The translations under genes and the position numbers were made by a program. From Pedobacter namyangjuensis (lineage in GTDB: Bacteria > Bacteroidota > Bacteroidia > Sphingobacteriales > Sphingobacteriaceae): 64,000 nt of DNA. Shown piece after piece: positions 40,901-50,723 of the stretch. The DNA lies in contig NZ_QMHQ01000003.1 of assembly GCF_003313325.1 (NCBI RefSeq), positions 726,762-790,761 of the forward strand, in the 5' to 3' direction. The notes beneath the pieces were generated by a model. That model had not been told where the DNA came from and searched no databases. It was given only the letters and a program-made list of their open reading frames with translations. Numbering within the stretch: the first letter of the stretch is position 1; every line of letters begins with the position of its first letter.

Positions 40901-42929
40901 CAGTACTGAGACTACACCAAATTCTCCGTTAAAAGTAGAGTTTAAGGATTTCCAGATTGAAACCCTAATGAAGTTTGCAGAAACAGACACCGCTTTGGTT
41001 GGTGGCGCAATTAACGGTACAGTTGATGTTAAAGATTTAGCTGGCACACCAAAATTTGAAGGCGATATAAAAATAACCAAACTTCGCTACCAAAAGGACG
41101 AATTGGGCAACTTAAGCGTGTTGGTTAATAATAATACAGAAAATGCTTTTGAGGTTGATGCAAAATTGGAAGGCGTACATGAACTTGGCGTAAAAGGGTT
41201 TTACTACACAGCGCCGAATGCTGGTTTAGATTTGGTAGTTAACCTTAATAAAATTGATTTAACGCAAATTGAAAGCGTAAGTATGGGGCAAATTAGACAA
41301 GGTAAAGGAACAGTTACCGGAGAGCTTACTGTAAAGGGCGAACCTACTGCTCCGAAAGTTTTGGGTGCTGTTAAATTCAACAATGCTGCGTTTAATGTTG
41401 CCTACATCAACTCTTATTTTACCATGCCTAACCAGCAAATAGACTTTACTAACCAAGGCATAAGATTTAACAAATTTACTCTGGTAGACTCGTTAAATAA
41501 AAAAGCTGTGGTAGATGGTATGGTTTACACTACCGATTTTAAAAACATTAGGTTCGGGTTGGACATAACTACCGACAACTTTAGAGCATTAAACTCTACT
41601 TCGGAAGATAATGACATGATTTACGGAACGGTCTTCCTTACGAGTAACATTAAAGTTCGTGGAGATTTGAACCAACCGGATGTTAACATGAGGGTTACTG
41701 TTGATAAGGGAACTAAGTTTTTCTTTGCGTTACCAAGCAGCGATCCATCAATTATAGATCAAGAAGGCATTGTGCAGTTTATAGATGCAGATGCACCACC
41801 ATTTAACGGCGAAAAAGCATTAAACGTAGATAGCGTTAGCAAGTCTCCTATCACTGGTTTAAATTTGGTAGCCGATATTACCATAAACCCTGAGGCTGAA
41901 CTGAATGTGGTTGTAGATCCATCAAACGGAGATGCATTGAATATTAAAGGAGATGCTAATTTAAATGCAACGATGGATCCGAGTGGAAAAATCAGTTTAA
42001 CTGGTCGTTATCAAGTTGTAGATGGATCTTACAATCTCTCTGTTGGTCCATTAAAAAGAGAATTTAGATTAGTTAGTGGTAGTACAATACTTTGGACCGG
42101 CGAACCGACCGCAGCAACTGTAAATTTAACTGCACTTTATGAAGTGAATGCTGCGCCGATTGATTTGCTAAACCAGCCAGACAATGTACAAGCTAAAACC
42201 AAACTTCCTTTTCAGGTTTATTTAATGATGAAAGATGAGTTACTTAAACCAACCATTTCTTTTAGATTAGATTTACCAGAAAACGAAAGAAGTGGCGATA
42301 TTGGTAGCCAATCTTATACTCGTTTGCAAATTATAAACCGAGATGAGAGCGAGCTTAATAAACAGGTATTTGCGCTTTTGGCGTTAAATAGATTTATAGC
42401 TAATAACCCTTTCCAAAGTTTAGCTGGCGGTGGTGGCGGTGTTTCTACATTGGCCAGATCAAGTGTAAGTAAATTATTAACCGAGCAGTTGAACAACCTT
42501 GCGTCAGATCTAATTCAAGGAGTAGATTTAAACTTTGGCGTAAACTCCTCAGAGGATTACTCGACAGGAGAGTTGGAACAAAGAACAGATTTAGAAGTAG
42601 GACTTTCGAAAAAGCTCCTTAACGATAGATTAACGGTTACGGTTGGTAGTTCATTTGCCTTAGAAGGCCCGAAAACCGCTAATACAAATTCTTCAAATAT
42701 TGCTGGTAACGTAAATATAGAATATGCACTTTCTGCAGATGGACGTTACAGATTAAGGGCTTACAGAAGAAACCAAACCGAAGGAATTATTGAAGCACAG
42801 GTTATTGAAACCGGATTAGGTTTTACCATTGTTGTAGACTATAACAGGTTTAGGGAAATATTCCAAAGTAGAGGAAAAAGAAACAGACAAAATTTAGAAC
42901 AGAAGCCAAAAAATGAATCATCTAACTAA
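37938..42929 (+). CDS. tamB: TamB-family envelope protein (AsmA-like, DUF490)
   Basis: A 1663-residue protein with one N-terminal membrane helix (about 9-30, LLWIIASIIVLVLAVALSLN) and a very long beta-rich body of repeated short strands, as in the lipid-carrying groove of AsmA/TamB bridge proteins. The C-terminal 400 residues form the DUF490 domain (GDANLNATMDPSGKISLTGR, YQVVDGSYNLSVGPLKREF). TamB bridges the two membranes for outer-membrane lipid supply or autotransporter assembly. It starts at TTG (ttgaagaagatt), and its 3' end overlaps the TamL gene by 17 bases. The pairing supports the call. Confidence 0.92.
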   Translation: MKKILRKSLKVLLWIIASIIVLVLAVALSLNIPAVQNFVKDKAITYLKNKTKTEVRLESVKIALPKDVVLNKFYIEDRQGDTLLYAEKLQVDISLFKLLKNTVEVNYIELKNIRANVKRVNPDTTFNFSFLVDAFMSEEKKPEEVNPDSTSALKFRIDKILFTDIGITYRDDVAGNDVKLYLGEFKSKIRDFDLQKQHFAIKSLELKNTSLSYLQQKPLTQLVQHITNSVDSAQKETGTLPLIEVDEFSFNNVNVNYDDQLSTTKAIAKINELGLVKLKVDLANGKYDVDDAKLNNSNILFAFKPAPINDLSKVKDTVVKEASPLALAIKNISLANNNIQFDNLGAKPLAKGIDFNHLKITELSLGAGNVNYSGAGITANVKNGSLKDKSGFILSALRGDAVYNDKQIKLTNFVLKTPNTSIDNATELNFTSMDDLTKHPERVKLNLSFKNTVIGLKDAGFFSDAIPANYRNEKITLNANVNGYLNNLNIPELKIAGLKSTQIDISGTAKGLPDINKTYLNLNIKKIYLTKSDLLVAVPRKSLPPSIELPNVISARGNFVGSMADFKTNFNIQTDMGSAVLAATLNGPKGKESYKANVDLKNFNVGKLLKQQATIGRVTAKANVVGTGLDAKKINAKFNATILSAVYNKYNYRNLTLSGGYVNETVSVKGNMPDTNANFNLTAKANLAGKYPSVVADVDLKQIDLQKLNFSTTELKLAGKINADISTADVDYLNGEVFATGLQLVKDGRRFNVDTIQVKAISNETSNSLNLKSELLSAKLDGKYELSKIGSAVINQINKYYQFGEVTTIKDQRFRFAVNIYNPKFIQDFVPQLTTFLPSKINGLIDTQKDSLLMNASFPKVVYGDYNVDSIRLAIDNNNQKLNYNLLVKSVLSPSIALFNTEISGAAANNQLDLNVFLRDRQRKDKYVIGGIFKSIDKNFRFNIDPNKLLLDYEKWTVAPENYIQFGESGILANQFNLSQGSQLLSINSTETTPNSPLKVEFKDFQIETLMKFAETDTALVGGAINGTVDVKDLAGTPKFEGDIKITKLRYQKDELGNLSVLVNNNTENAFEVDAKLEGVHELGVKGFYYTAPNAGLDLVVNLNKIDLTQIESVSMGQIRQGKGTVTGELTVKGEPTAPKVLGAVKFNNAAFNVAYINSYFTMPNQQIDFTNQGIRFNKFTLVDSLNKKAVVDGMVYTTDFKNIRFGLDITTDNFRALNSTSEDNDMIYGTVFLTSNIKVRGDLNQPDVNMRVTVDKGTKFFFALPSSDPSIIDQEGIVQFIDADAPPFNGEKALNVDSVSKSPITGLNLVADITINPEAELNVVVDPSNGDALNIKGDANLNATMDPSGKISLTGRYQVVDGSYNLSVGPLKREFRLVSGSTILWTGEPTAATVNLTALYEVNAAPIDLLNQPDNVQAKTKLPFQVYLMMKDELLKPTISFRLDLPENERSGDIGSQSYTRLQIINRDESELNKQVFALLALNRFIANNPFQSLAGGGGGVSTLARSSVSKLLTEQLNNLASDLIQGVDLNFGVNSSEDYSTGELEQRTDLEVGLSKKLLNDRLTVTVGSSFALEGPKTANTNSSNIAGNVNIEYALSADGRYRLRAYRRNQTEGIIEAQVIETGLGFTIVVDYNRFREIFQSRGKRNRQNLEQKPKNESSN

Positions 42930-45213
42930 AACATATCTCTTAATTATTGTTTGTTTAATTTTAGCTGGCTGTAGTAGCACCAGAAAGCTAAAACCAGGGC
43001 AATATTTATATACTGGTGCCGAGGTAAAAATCAATCCAGATTCTTCTGGAAGAATTAAAGACGAAAAACAAGTTAAAACTACTTTAGAAAGTAAAACAAG
43101 GCCTCGTCCAAACAAATCGCTTTTAGGCATAAAATGGAAATTGCAGTTATATAATTTGGCTGGTGATTCGGTTAAACCAAAAGGAATTGGAAACTGGTTA
43201 AAAAATAAAATTGGTGAAGCACCAGTTTTAATGAGCGAAGTGAAGCTTAAATTTAATAACGATGTACTTAAAAGTTATCTAATTAGTCAGGGTTATTTGC
43301 AGGCTGAAGTTACCGGTGACACCGTAATTAAAGGTAAAAAAGGTAAAGCTGTTTATACCGCTAATACTGGCGATAGATATAAAATAAACTCAATAACTTT
43401 TCCAAAAGACACGGGAGTTTTAACCCACGTAATTAACATAAACAAGCAAAATACCTTATTAAAAGTCGGTAATTTCTACGACTTAGATACTTATAAAAAC
43501 GAACGTATTAGAATTGACAATGATTTAAAAGAAAGTGGCTACTTCTATTTTAGCCCCGATTATTTAATTGTACAGGTTGATAGTACAATTGGTAAAAACT
43601 TAGTTGATATTAATATTGCTGTAAAAACTATAGCTCCAGAAGCGGGTTTAAAACCTTACACTATAAAAAACATTAACGTTTACCCCAATTACAACCTACG
43701 CAGAGATAGTACGTTAAGGACTTTAACCCCTACTGTTTACAACGATTTTAACATTTACGATGATAGAAATACTTTTAAACCAAGAGTATTCGACCGCCTG
43801 ATTTTCTTTAAAAAGAATGAGACTTATAACCGTAAAGACCATAATTTGTCTTTAAACAGAATGGTTAACATTGGCGCTTTTCAGGACGTAAGGGCAGAAT
43901 TTTTGCCAGTTGACAGCTTTAAAAACAACCAGCTTGATTTAAATATTTTCTTAACTCCACTAAAGAAAAACTCGCTAACTTTTTCGGTAACAGGAACTCA
44001 AAAAAGCAACAACTTTGTAGGTTCTGAGGTAAAACTTACACAAACTACACGTAATTTATTTAGGGGTGCAGAACAATTGGATATCAGTGCATCAGGCGGA
44101 TTCGAAACCCAAGTAAGTGCGCCGGTTGGTTCTAGAGCACAAAACTCGTTTTCGTTAACCTTACAAGGAAAACTAACTTTCCCTCAGTTTATAGTTCCTT
44201 TTTACAAGCCAAAAAGTACAACGGCATTTATTCCGAAAACTATCGCATCGTTATCTTACCAATTGTTACGTAGGGATACCGTTTATAGGTTAAACTCTTT
44301 CAAAGGAGAATTTGGTTACAACTGGAAAGAAAATCAATTTAAAGAACACAACTTTAACCCAATTTCTGTAAATTTAGTTAGGCCATCAGAAACTGATACT
44401 GGTGCATTAAGAAGGTTGTATGATCAAAATCCTGGCCTACAATATACTTTGCAACAACAGTTAATTATAGGTAGTAATTATAACTTTACCTATACCAACC
44501 AAATGCAAGAAAACCGCAGAAACAATACGTATTTTTATGGAAGTGTAGAAACCGGTGGTAACTTATGGGGTACGTTTGTACCTAAAGACGAGTTTGGACA
44601 ACGTTCAATTTTTAATGTCCCGTTAACACAATTTGTAAGGCTAGAAGCAGATTTACGAGACTATTACAAAATAACCCGTAATTTAATTTGGGCAAATAGG
44701 TTAAACATGGGGTATGGTTATGCCTACGGAAATACGACTTCCCTACCTTTCATTCGACAGTTTTTTGCTGGCGGAACGAATGATATCAGAGCGTTTAGAG
44801 CAAGATCTTTAGGACCAGGAACTTATCAGGCAGATCCCACTTTAGTGTTTCCAGATCAAGGTGGTGATGTTAAGCTAATGCTTAATTCTGAGCTTAGGTT
44901 TAAAATTGTAAGCGTATTACATGGAGCTGTTTTTGTTGATGCTGGTAATGTTTGGCTAAGAAAAGAAGATCCAAACAAACCTGGGTCGGAATTTAAATTA
45001 AAAAATACTTTTAACGAACTTGCTGTAGGTACAGGTGCTGGTCTGCGTGTTGATGCAACCATTTTTGTAATTAGGTTAGATGGTGCCTTTCCAATCAGAA
45101 AACCTTACCTTCCTAGTGGTCAGCGTTGGGTGCTAAATGACATTGACTTCGGGAGTAAAACCTGGCGTAGAGAGAATTTTATTTTAAACATCGGCATCGG
45201 CTATCCGTTTTAA
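42913..45213 (+). CDS. tamL: TamL: lipoprotein TamA/BamA-family outer-membrane protein
   Basis: A 766-residue Omp85 protein with a lipobox LAGC (Cys20) after MNHLTKTYLLIIVCLI. A lipidated TamA is the Bacteroidota TamL type. POTRA-like domains fill about residues 25-350 and the 16-strand barrel the rest, with the conserved (V/I)RGF-like loop seen here as FFAGGTNDIRAFRARSLGPG and a C-terminal aromatic strand ending IGIGYPF. It is translationally coupled to TamB. The usual soluble-signal TamA of proteobacteria lacks this lipid anchor. Confidence 0.92.
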   Translation: MNHLTKTYLLIIVCLILAGCSSTRKLKPGQYLYTGAEVKINPDSSGRIKDEKQVKTTLESKTRPRPNKSLLGIKWKLQLYNLAGDSVKPKGIGNWLKNKIGEAPVLMSEVKLKFNNDVLKSYLISQGYLQAEVTGDTVIKGKKGKAVYTANTGDRYKINSITFPKDTGVLTHVININKQNTLLKVGNFYDLDTYKNERIRIDNDLKESGYFYFSPDYLIVQVDSTIGKNLVDINIAVKTIAPEAGLKPYTIKNINVYPNYNLRRDSTLRTLTPTVYNDFNIYDDRNTFKPRVFDRLIFFKKNETYNRKDHNLSLNRMVNIGAFQDVRAEFLPVDSFKNNQLDLNIFLTPLKKNSLTFSVTGTQKSNNFVGSEVKLTQTTRNLFRGAEQLDISASGGFETQVSAPVGSRAQNSFSLTLQGKLTFPQFIVPFYKPKSTTAFIPKTIASLSYQLLRRDTVYRLNSFKGEFGYNWKENQFKEHNFNPISVNLVRPSETDTGALRRLYDQNPGLQYTLQQQLIIGSNYNFTYTNQMQENRRNNTYFYGSVETGGNLWGTFVPKDEFGQRSIFNVPLTQFVRLEADLRDYYKITRNLIWANRLNMGYGYAYGNTTSLPFIRQFFAGGTNDIRAFRARSLGPGTYQADPTLVFPDQGGDVKLMLNSELRFKIVSVLHGAVFVDAGNVWLRKEDPNKPGSEFKLKNTFNELAVGTGAGLRVDATIFVIRLDGAFPIRKPYLPSGQRWVLNDIDFGSKTWRRENFILNIGIGYPF

Positions 45214-45217
45214 TTAT

Positions 45218-46210
45218 ATGAGCATTATTTTAAAGAAAACGAAATCATTTCTTATTAGCACTTATCATTTGTTTATCGCAGCAGGAAAAGGCTTTGTAGA
45301 AGATAGGGTGATGAAACTAAGTGCTGCCCTGGCCTACTATACCATCTTCTCTTTAACCCCGCTTATAATTATCATCATCGCGGCAGCAAGCTTATTTTTT
45401 AGCGATAAGCTTAACCCAGATACGCAACTTTTTGCCGAAATAAGTGAACTAGTTGGTGTAGATGCCGCTAATTCTTTAAAAACTTTTGTTGCCAACGCGA
45501 ACCTAACGGGAAAAAGTACGCTAGGCTTGATCATTGGTATAGCTACGTTAATTATAGGTTCGACTGCTATTTTTATAGAAATTCAAGATAGTATCAATTT
45601 GATTTGGAAAGTTAAAGCAGTACCAAAAACCGGCTGGAAGAAAATGATTTCTAATAGATTGATTTCATTTTCGCTAATTGTTTCAATGGGATTTTTACTC
45701 TTGGTTTCCCTTGTAATTAATAGTGTTGTTTTAAGTTTAGGCGATAAGATTGGCCAGTATTTACCAGAAGTTACGCAAACAACCACCCTATTGGTTTTGG
45801 TAATAAATAACCTTTTAACCTTTGCTGTAGTAACCGGTATATTTGCTATTATTTTTAAAGTTTTACCAGATGTAATTTTAAAATGGAAAACAGCTTTTGT
45901 TGGCGCTGCATTTACCGCTCTGCTTTTCTCTTTAGGTAAATATCTAATTGGAATTTATTTAGAAAAAGGTAATCCAGGTTCTGTTTTTGGTGCCGCAAGC
46001 TCTATTATTATTATTTTATTATGGGTGTATTACACATCTATCATTTTATATTTTGGGGCAGAATTTACGCAGGTTTATGCCGAAAAATATGAAGATGGTA
46101 TACAGCCTACAAAATATGCAGTACATTTAAAAACAATTGTTGTAGAAAAGAAAGTGGCAGTTTTACCTCCGCAACATCCAGAAGATACTATCGATATTCC
46201 AGAAAGTTAA
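45218..46210 (+). CDS. YihY/BrkB family inner-membrane protein
   Basis: A 330-residue membrane protein of the YihY/virulence factor BrkB family, with about six hydrophobic segments. Marks are KLSAALAYYTIFSLTPLIII near the N-terminus and YLEKGNPGSVFGAASSIIII with LLWVYYTSIILYFGAEFTQV near the C-terminus. Function is not settled; it was once named RNase BN in error. It starts 4 bases after the TamL stop, so it is in the same operon. That suggests an envelope role, perhaps lipid related. Confidence 0.9.
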   Translation: MSIILKKTKSFLISTYHLFIAAGKGFVEDRVMKLSAALAYYTIFSLTPLIIIIIAAASLFFSDKLNPDTQLFAEISELVGVDAANSLKTFVANANLTGKSTLGLIIGIATLIIGSTAIFIEIQDSINLIWKVKAVPKTGWKKMISNRLISFSLIVSMGFLLLVSLVINSVVLSLGDKIGQYLPEVTQTTTLLVLVINNLLTFAVVTGIFAIIFKVLPDVILKWKTAFVGAAFTALLFSLGKYLIGIYLEKGNPGSVFGAASSIIIILLWVYYTSIILYFGAEFTQVYAEKYEDGIQPTKYAVHLKTIVVEKKVAVLPPQHPEDTIDIPES

Positions 46211-46212
46211 CA

Positions 46213-48369
46213 CTACAAAATATACGATGCGATCTTATCTACCAACTCTTTTTCTGAAAAAGGCTTAAGCACTAGATCATTAATTCCCGAATCGATGTAC
46301 TTGTCTCTATCCTCTTGCAATACGTTTGCAGTAACACCTAATATAGGTATTTTAGATTTTTCGAGATTTTTATAAGCCCTAATTAATCTTGTCAGTTCCA
46401 CGCCTCCCATTTCCGGCATTTGAATATCAGTAAGAATTAAATCGTAGTCGTTTTGCTCAAATAAGGCCAATGCTTGTACGCCATCGTAAGCTACATCGCT
46501 AGCCATTTTATATTTTTTGAGTACAGTCTGGGCTAGTAGAATGTTCATTTTATTATCATCTGCCAACAAAATTCTTTTACCTACTAAACCTTCTGCATTT
46601 ACAACTTCAGCCTTTACAATCTCTTTATTGTTTTCTGCCGTAGAAATTTCATAGGGAATTTCAAATGAAAAAACCGAACCTTTGCCCAGCTCGCTGGTTA
46701 CACCAATCCTACCGCCTTGAAACTCTACAATCTTCTTACAAATTGCTAAGCCGAGACCAGTTCCTTTTTGCTTTATTTTGGTAGAAGAATAATAAACCTG
46801 CGCAAATTCGTCAAATATCAAATCAAGATCCTCTGGTGCAATACCAATCCCCGTGTCTACAATTTGTATTTTTAAAACAGATTGTTTTTTAGTTCCTGGA
46901 ATTACGCTTGCCTTCAAAGTTACCGAACCATTGTCTGTAAACTTAATCGCATTACTCAGCAAATTCATGATAACTTGCTTTAAGCGTAGCGAATCGCCAT
47001 TGTAACATAAATTTTCTGGAAACGACACATCTTTTTTCAGCGCTATTCCTTTATTAGTGGCTTGGATTCCGATGCTGTTAAATACATCCATTACAGCATC
47101 ATAAGGCTTAAAAGAAACTTTGTCGAAATTTACCTTTCCGGTTTCGTACTTAGAAAAATCTAGAATGTCGTTAACAACATCCAGTAACATTACCGACGAG
47201 CTCCTTATGGCACTTACCTGCTCTGATTGTTGCTCGTTCAAATCACCCTTGCTCAACTGCTCAGAAAATCCAATTACAGAGTTGAGCGGTGTCCGAATCT
47301 CATGACTCATGTTAGCTAAAAACCTACTTTTAGAATTTGCATACTGCGACGCTTTTTGGCTATAATTTACCAATTCGCCCTCATTTTTAAAGATTTTATA
47401 AAGGTTATACAGAATTGCAACCACAAGTGTTAACAGCAAACCAATACTAAACACCACAATTCTGTCTATACTCTTAAATGTGCCTTGTATATTTTCGTTT
47501 AGATCATTTCTTGAACTTGCAGCAAATTTAATTTCACGCTTTTTATAGCTTTGCAACAGGTTTACGATTTCGGTAATTATCCTATTATTTATCTGAAGGA
47601 TAACAACTTCGTTTCGTTTAAGCATATTATTTGCATTATACAAATTGCGGAAATAGTTGTTCATATTTCGCAACTGAAGCCTATTGTAGTTTCTACTTTG
47701 CAAAGAAGTATCCAACTTGGTTTCTTTTCTAACTATAGTAACTGTTGTATCTGCAACGGCATTTGCTTCTCGCTTTTTTCTAGATAGCGCATCACCTAAC
47801 CTGCCTAGCAAACCTTTCTCCTGAACAGGTTTTGGTCCTGATCTGATGGTGTCTACGGTAATCATCGTTTTAAACTGGCTGTAGGTAACTTCCTTACCTA
47901 ATCCAATTTTAGTTCTATCTGTTGCCGTATCTATTCCAGCAGACACGTAAATTAAACTATCTGTTAGTTGCCTTAGCTTAAGATAAAGTTCTGTCCTTGT
48001 TCTTTTTTGATCGACCAATCCTCTAATATTTTGCGGATTAACCTTTTCTCTTTCTTCAGCAGAGCGATTAATATTATCTAAAATGGTAGAAACGAAAGCT
48101 ATTTCGCTACTAAATTTTTTGATGTAGGATTTCTCTCCGGTAACCGCAAAAAGCCTAGAATTATTATCAGCATTGTAAAGTAGAATAATGCAAGAATCTA
48201 TTTGTGCATAGTCTTCTTTAAGGCTTACCAGCTCATTGATATCGTCTGTTAAAACCTGATTTTTGTTATTGCGGATATAGAAAAATATAGCGCATAAAAA
48301 CAAGGAAAGGATAAGAAAAACCAGTAGACCGTAACGAGTAGATGGGTTTTTGGCAGCGTTAGAAGGCAT
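46213..48369 (-). CDS. Hybrid sensor histidine kinase/response regulator
   Basis: A 718-residue hybrid kinase. One helix at about 12-31 and another at about 303-322 enclose a mostly helical periplasmic sensor of about 270 residues, similar in layout to CHASE3-type sensors. The kinase core has NMSHEIRTPLNSVIGFSEQL (His356), MNLLSNAIKFTDNG, VDTGIGIAPEDLDLIFDEF and KGTGLGLAICKKIV. The C-terminal receiver has RILLADDNKMNILLAQ and the phosphoacceptor in DLILTDIQMPEMGG. There is no DNA-binding output, so phosphate presumably passes to an Hpt protein elsewhere. It is convergent with the BrkB gene. Confidence 0.94.
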   Translation of the reverse strand: MPSNAAKNPSTRYGLLVFLILSLFLCAIFFYIRNNKNQVLTDDINELVSLKEDYAQIDSCIILLYNADNNSRLFAVTGEKSYIKKFSSEIAFVSTILDNINRSAEEREKVNPQNIRGLVDQKRTRTELYLKLRQLTDSLIYVSAGIDTATDRTKIGLGKEVTYSQFKTMITVDTIRSGPKPVQEKGLLGRLGDALSRKKREANAVADTTVTIVRKETKLDTSLQSRNYNRLQLRNMNNYFRNLYNANNMLKRNEVVILQINNRIITEIVNLLQSYKKREIKFAASSRNDLNENIQGTFKSIDRIVVFSIGLLLTLVVAILYNLYKIFKNEGELVNYSQKASQYANSKSRFLANMSHEIRTPLNSVIGFSEQLSKGDLNEQQSEQVSAIRSSSVMLLDVVNDILDFSKYETGKVNFDKVSFKPYDAVMDVFNSIGIQATNKGIALKKDVSFPENLCYNGDSLRLKQVIMNLLSNAIKFTDNGSVTLKASVIPGTKKQSVLKIQIVDTGIGIAPEDLDLIFDEFAQVYYSSTKIKQKGTGLGLAICKKIVEFQGGRIGVTSELGKGSVFSFEIPYEISTAENNKEIVKAEVVNAEGLVGKRILLADDNKMNILLAQTVLKKYKMASDVAYDGVQALALFEQNDYDLILTDIQMPEMGGVELTRLIRAYKNLEKSKIPILGVTANVLQEDRDKYIDSGINDLVLKPFSEKELVDKIASYIL

Positions 48370-48493
48370 ATTATTCGTTATTTTGCAATGTAAAACTATT
48401 ACCTAAAGTATACACTTAGGGCATTTTAAATAACAAATAGGGATATGCAATGATACACAAAATTTTATTGCCTAAAAGTTAATTTTTTAAAAA

Positions 48494-50383
48494 CTAAGCA
48501 ACTTCCAGATCTGTGGTTTCTCCCTCAGTTTTTATATCCATGTCATCTTTTATCTCATCTTTTTCTATACGCAAGTTTCTAATAATGTGCTGCTGTCTTT
48601 CTGGTGTATTTTTGCCCATGTAATATTCGAGCAGTTTTTTAATAGTTTGTTCTTTTAAAATTACAGGGTCAAGTCTTATATCCTTGCCAATAAACAATCC
48701 AAACTCGTCAGGCGAAATTTCTCCCAAACCCTTAAAACGGGTAATTTCTGGCCTACCACCTAATTTTTCAATCGCATTTCTGCGTTCTTCATCGCTATAG
48801 CAATAAATGGTTTCTTTTTTATTCCTAACCCTAAATAAAGGCGTTTGCAAAATGTAAACGTGCCCAGCCTTTACCAAGTCCGGAAAAAACTGCAAGAAGA
48901 ATGTCATCATTAACAAACGTATGTGCATGCCATCTACGTCTGCGTCGGTAGCAATTACAATATTATTATAATGCAAACCTTCCAAACCATCCTCAATATT
49001 TAAAGCATGCTGTAACAGATTAAACTCCTCATTTTCGTAAACTACTTTTTTGGTTAGCTCATAACAATTCAATGGTTTACCTTTTAAACTAAAAACTGCT
49101 TGGCAATCTACATCACGAGATTTTGTGATTGATCCAGATGCAGAATCACCTTCTGTTATAAACAAAGTTGTTTCGTACCGTTTATCGTGGTTACTATTAA
49201 AATGAACTTTGCAATCTCTTAGCTTTTTGTTGTGCAACGAAGCTTTTTTGGCTCTGTCATTAGCCAATTTTTTAATACCTGCTATATCTTTACGTTCGCG
49301 TTCAGACTGTTTAATTCTAGCCTCAATAGCATCTGCAACTTCTTTATGCTTGTGCAAATAATCGTCTAGTTCTTTTTTAAGAAAATCGTTAACAAAAGTT
49401 CTAACCGTTTGCCCTTCAGGTGCAACTCTTTCTGAACCTAATTTGGTTTTAGTTTGAGATTCGAAAACTGGTTCTTGTACTCTTATGGCAATTGCTGCAA
49501 TTATTGAAGCTCTAATATCTGAAGCATCGTAATCTTTATTGTAATATTCTCTGATGGTTTTTACTACGGCTTCTCTAAATGCAGCTTGGTGTGTACCGCC
49601 CTGCGTGGTGTACTGGCCATTTACAAAAGAGTGGTAATCTTCGCCATATTGCTGACCGTGAGTCATTGCTACCTCTATGTCATGTCCTTTTAGATGAATG
49701 ATTGGATAACGAATTTCCTCTGGCTTGTTTTGCTTTGATAACAAATCGTACAATCCCCTTTCTGAGAAATACTTTTGGTTGTTAAAGTTGATGGTTAAAC
49801 CAGTATTCAAAAACACATAGTTCCAGATCATGGTTTCTACAAAATCCGGAATGTAATGGTAGTTTCTAAAAATAGTTTCATCCGGATAGAATTGAATCGA
49901 AGTACCATTACGTTGTGTGGTATCTATCTCTGGATGCTCAGTGGTAATTAAACCTTTGCTAAATTCTACTTTTTTACTTTTTCCATCGCGATAGCTTTGA
50001 ACAATAAAAATGGTCGACAAAGCATTAACGGCCTTGGTACCAACACCGTTCATACCAACAGATTTTTGAAATGCGTTGCTATCATATTTACCGCCAGTAT
50101 TCATTTTCGAAACGCAATCAATTACTTTACCCAAAGGGATTCCACGTCCGTAATCGCGAATCAACACCTTGTGTTCATGTAAGCTAATGTCAATGGTTTT
50201 TCCGGCACCCATCATAAACTCATCGATGGAATTATCCATAATTTCTTTCAAGAGTACATAAATTCCATCGTCATGTGCAGAACCATCTCCCAATTTACCA
50301 ATGTACATTCCCGGTCTACGACGGATATGCTCTTGCCAATCAAGTGATTTTATACTGTCTTCATTATAAATCGGTTCTGCCAT
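48494..50383 (-). CDS. parE: DNA topoisomerase IV subunit B
   Basis: A 629-residue ATPase subunit. The GHKL ATP site is present ([28 protein letters not shown]), and the Toprim domain has [10 protein letters not shown] and [14 protein letters not shown]. The length and the absence of the large GyrB insertion in Toprim fit ParE. It should pair with the ParC encoded at 31451-34399, but the two genes are separated by about 14 kb. The C-terminus is short and acidic. Confidence 0.94.
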   Translation of the reverse strand: MAEPIYNEDSIKSLDWQEHIRRRPGMYIGKLGDGSAHDDGIYVLLKEIMDNSIDEFMMGAGKTIDISLHEHKVLIRDYGRGIPLGKVIDCVSKMNTGGKYDSNAFQKSVGMNGVGTKAVNALSTIFIVQSYRDGKSKKVEFSKGLITTEHPEIDTTQRNGTSIQFYPDETIFRNYHYIPDFVETMIWNYVFLNTGLTINFNNQKYFSERGLYDLLSKQNKPEEIRYPIIHLKGHDIEVAMTHGQQYGEDYHSFVNGQYTTQGGTHQAAFREAVVKTIREYYNKDYDASDIRASIIAAIAIRVQEPVFESQTKTKLGSERVAPEGQTVRTFVNDFLKKELDDYLHKHKEVADAIEARIKQSERERKDIAGIKKLANDRAKKASLHNKKLRDCKVHFNSNHDKRYETTLFITEGDSASGSITKSRDVDCQAVFSLKGKPLNCYELTKKVVYENEEFNLLQHALNIEDGLEGLHYNNIVIATDADVDGMHIRLLMMTFFLQFFPDLVKAGHVYILQTPLFRVRNKKETIYCYSDEERRNAIEKLGGRPEITRFKGLGEISPDEFGLFIGKDIRLDPVILKEQTIKKLLEYYMGKNTPERQQHIIRNLRIEKDEIKDDMDIKTEGETTDLEVA

Positions 50384-50402
50384 AATATTAAAATTTTGTC
50401 AT

Positions 50403-50487
50403 TAGCACTTTGTCATTCAGAGCATTGCGAAGAATCTACCTTCAGTTTCTTCAAAAGCAATCCTTCGTTTCTCCGGATGACGCATTA
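50403..50487. repeat. Palindromic repeat of the GTCATT...GATGAC type
   Basis: The stretch runs from TTTGTCATTCAGAGCATTGC to CTCCGGATGACG. The ends GTCATYC / GGATGAC are complementary, and GCGAAGAATC is answered by a GCAATCCTTCG-like arm. It resembles intergenic palindromes common in this phylum. Related forms occur at 58436-58495 and more weakly at 56905-56940. Confidence 0.6.
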
Positions 50488-50723
50488 AAGTTATAAGAAA
50501 TTGATGTTGTTACTTTTGGAGATAAACAAAAACAACTCAGCTCTACAAATTTAACTTAATCTATTCGCAAATTCATCACAAAATTTCCACAAATAAACAT
50601 TTTAAAGCATAAAAATTCTTGAAATGAATGAATTTAGGGCAACATTTATTTTCCACTTCAAGCTAATTTCACTTTCCAACTTTCGCACTAATTCCCTATC
50701 TTCCAAAATCAATTTAAACCAGC
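50488..50723. promoter_or_regulatory. AT-rich upstream region of the permease operon
   Basis: No gene is seen between the palindrome and the permease ATG. The segment is AT-rich and must hold the operon promoter, but I cannot point to a convincing TTTG/TAnnTTTG pair. Confidence 0.3.
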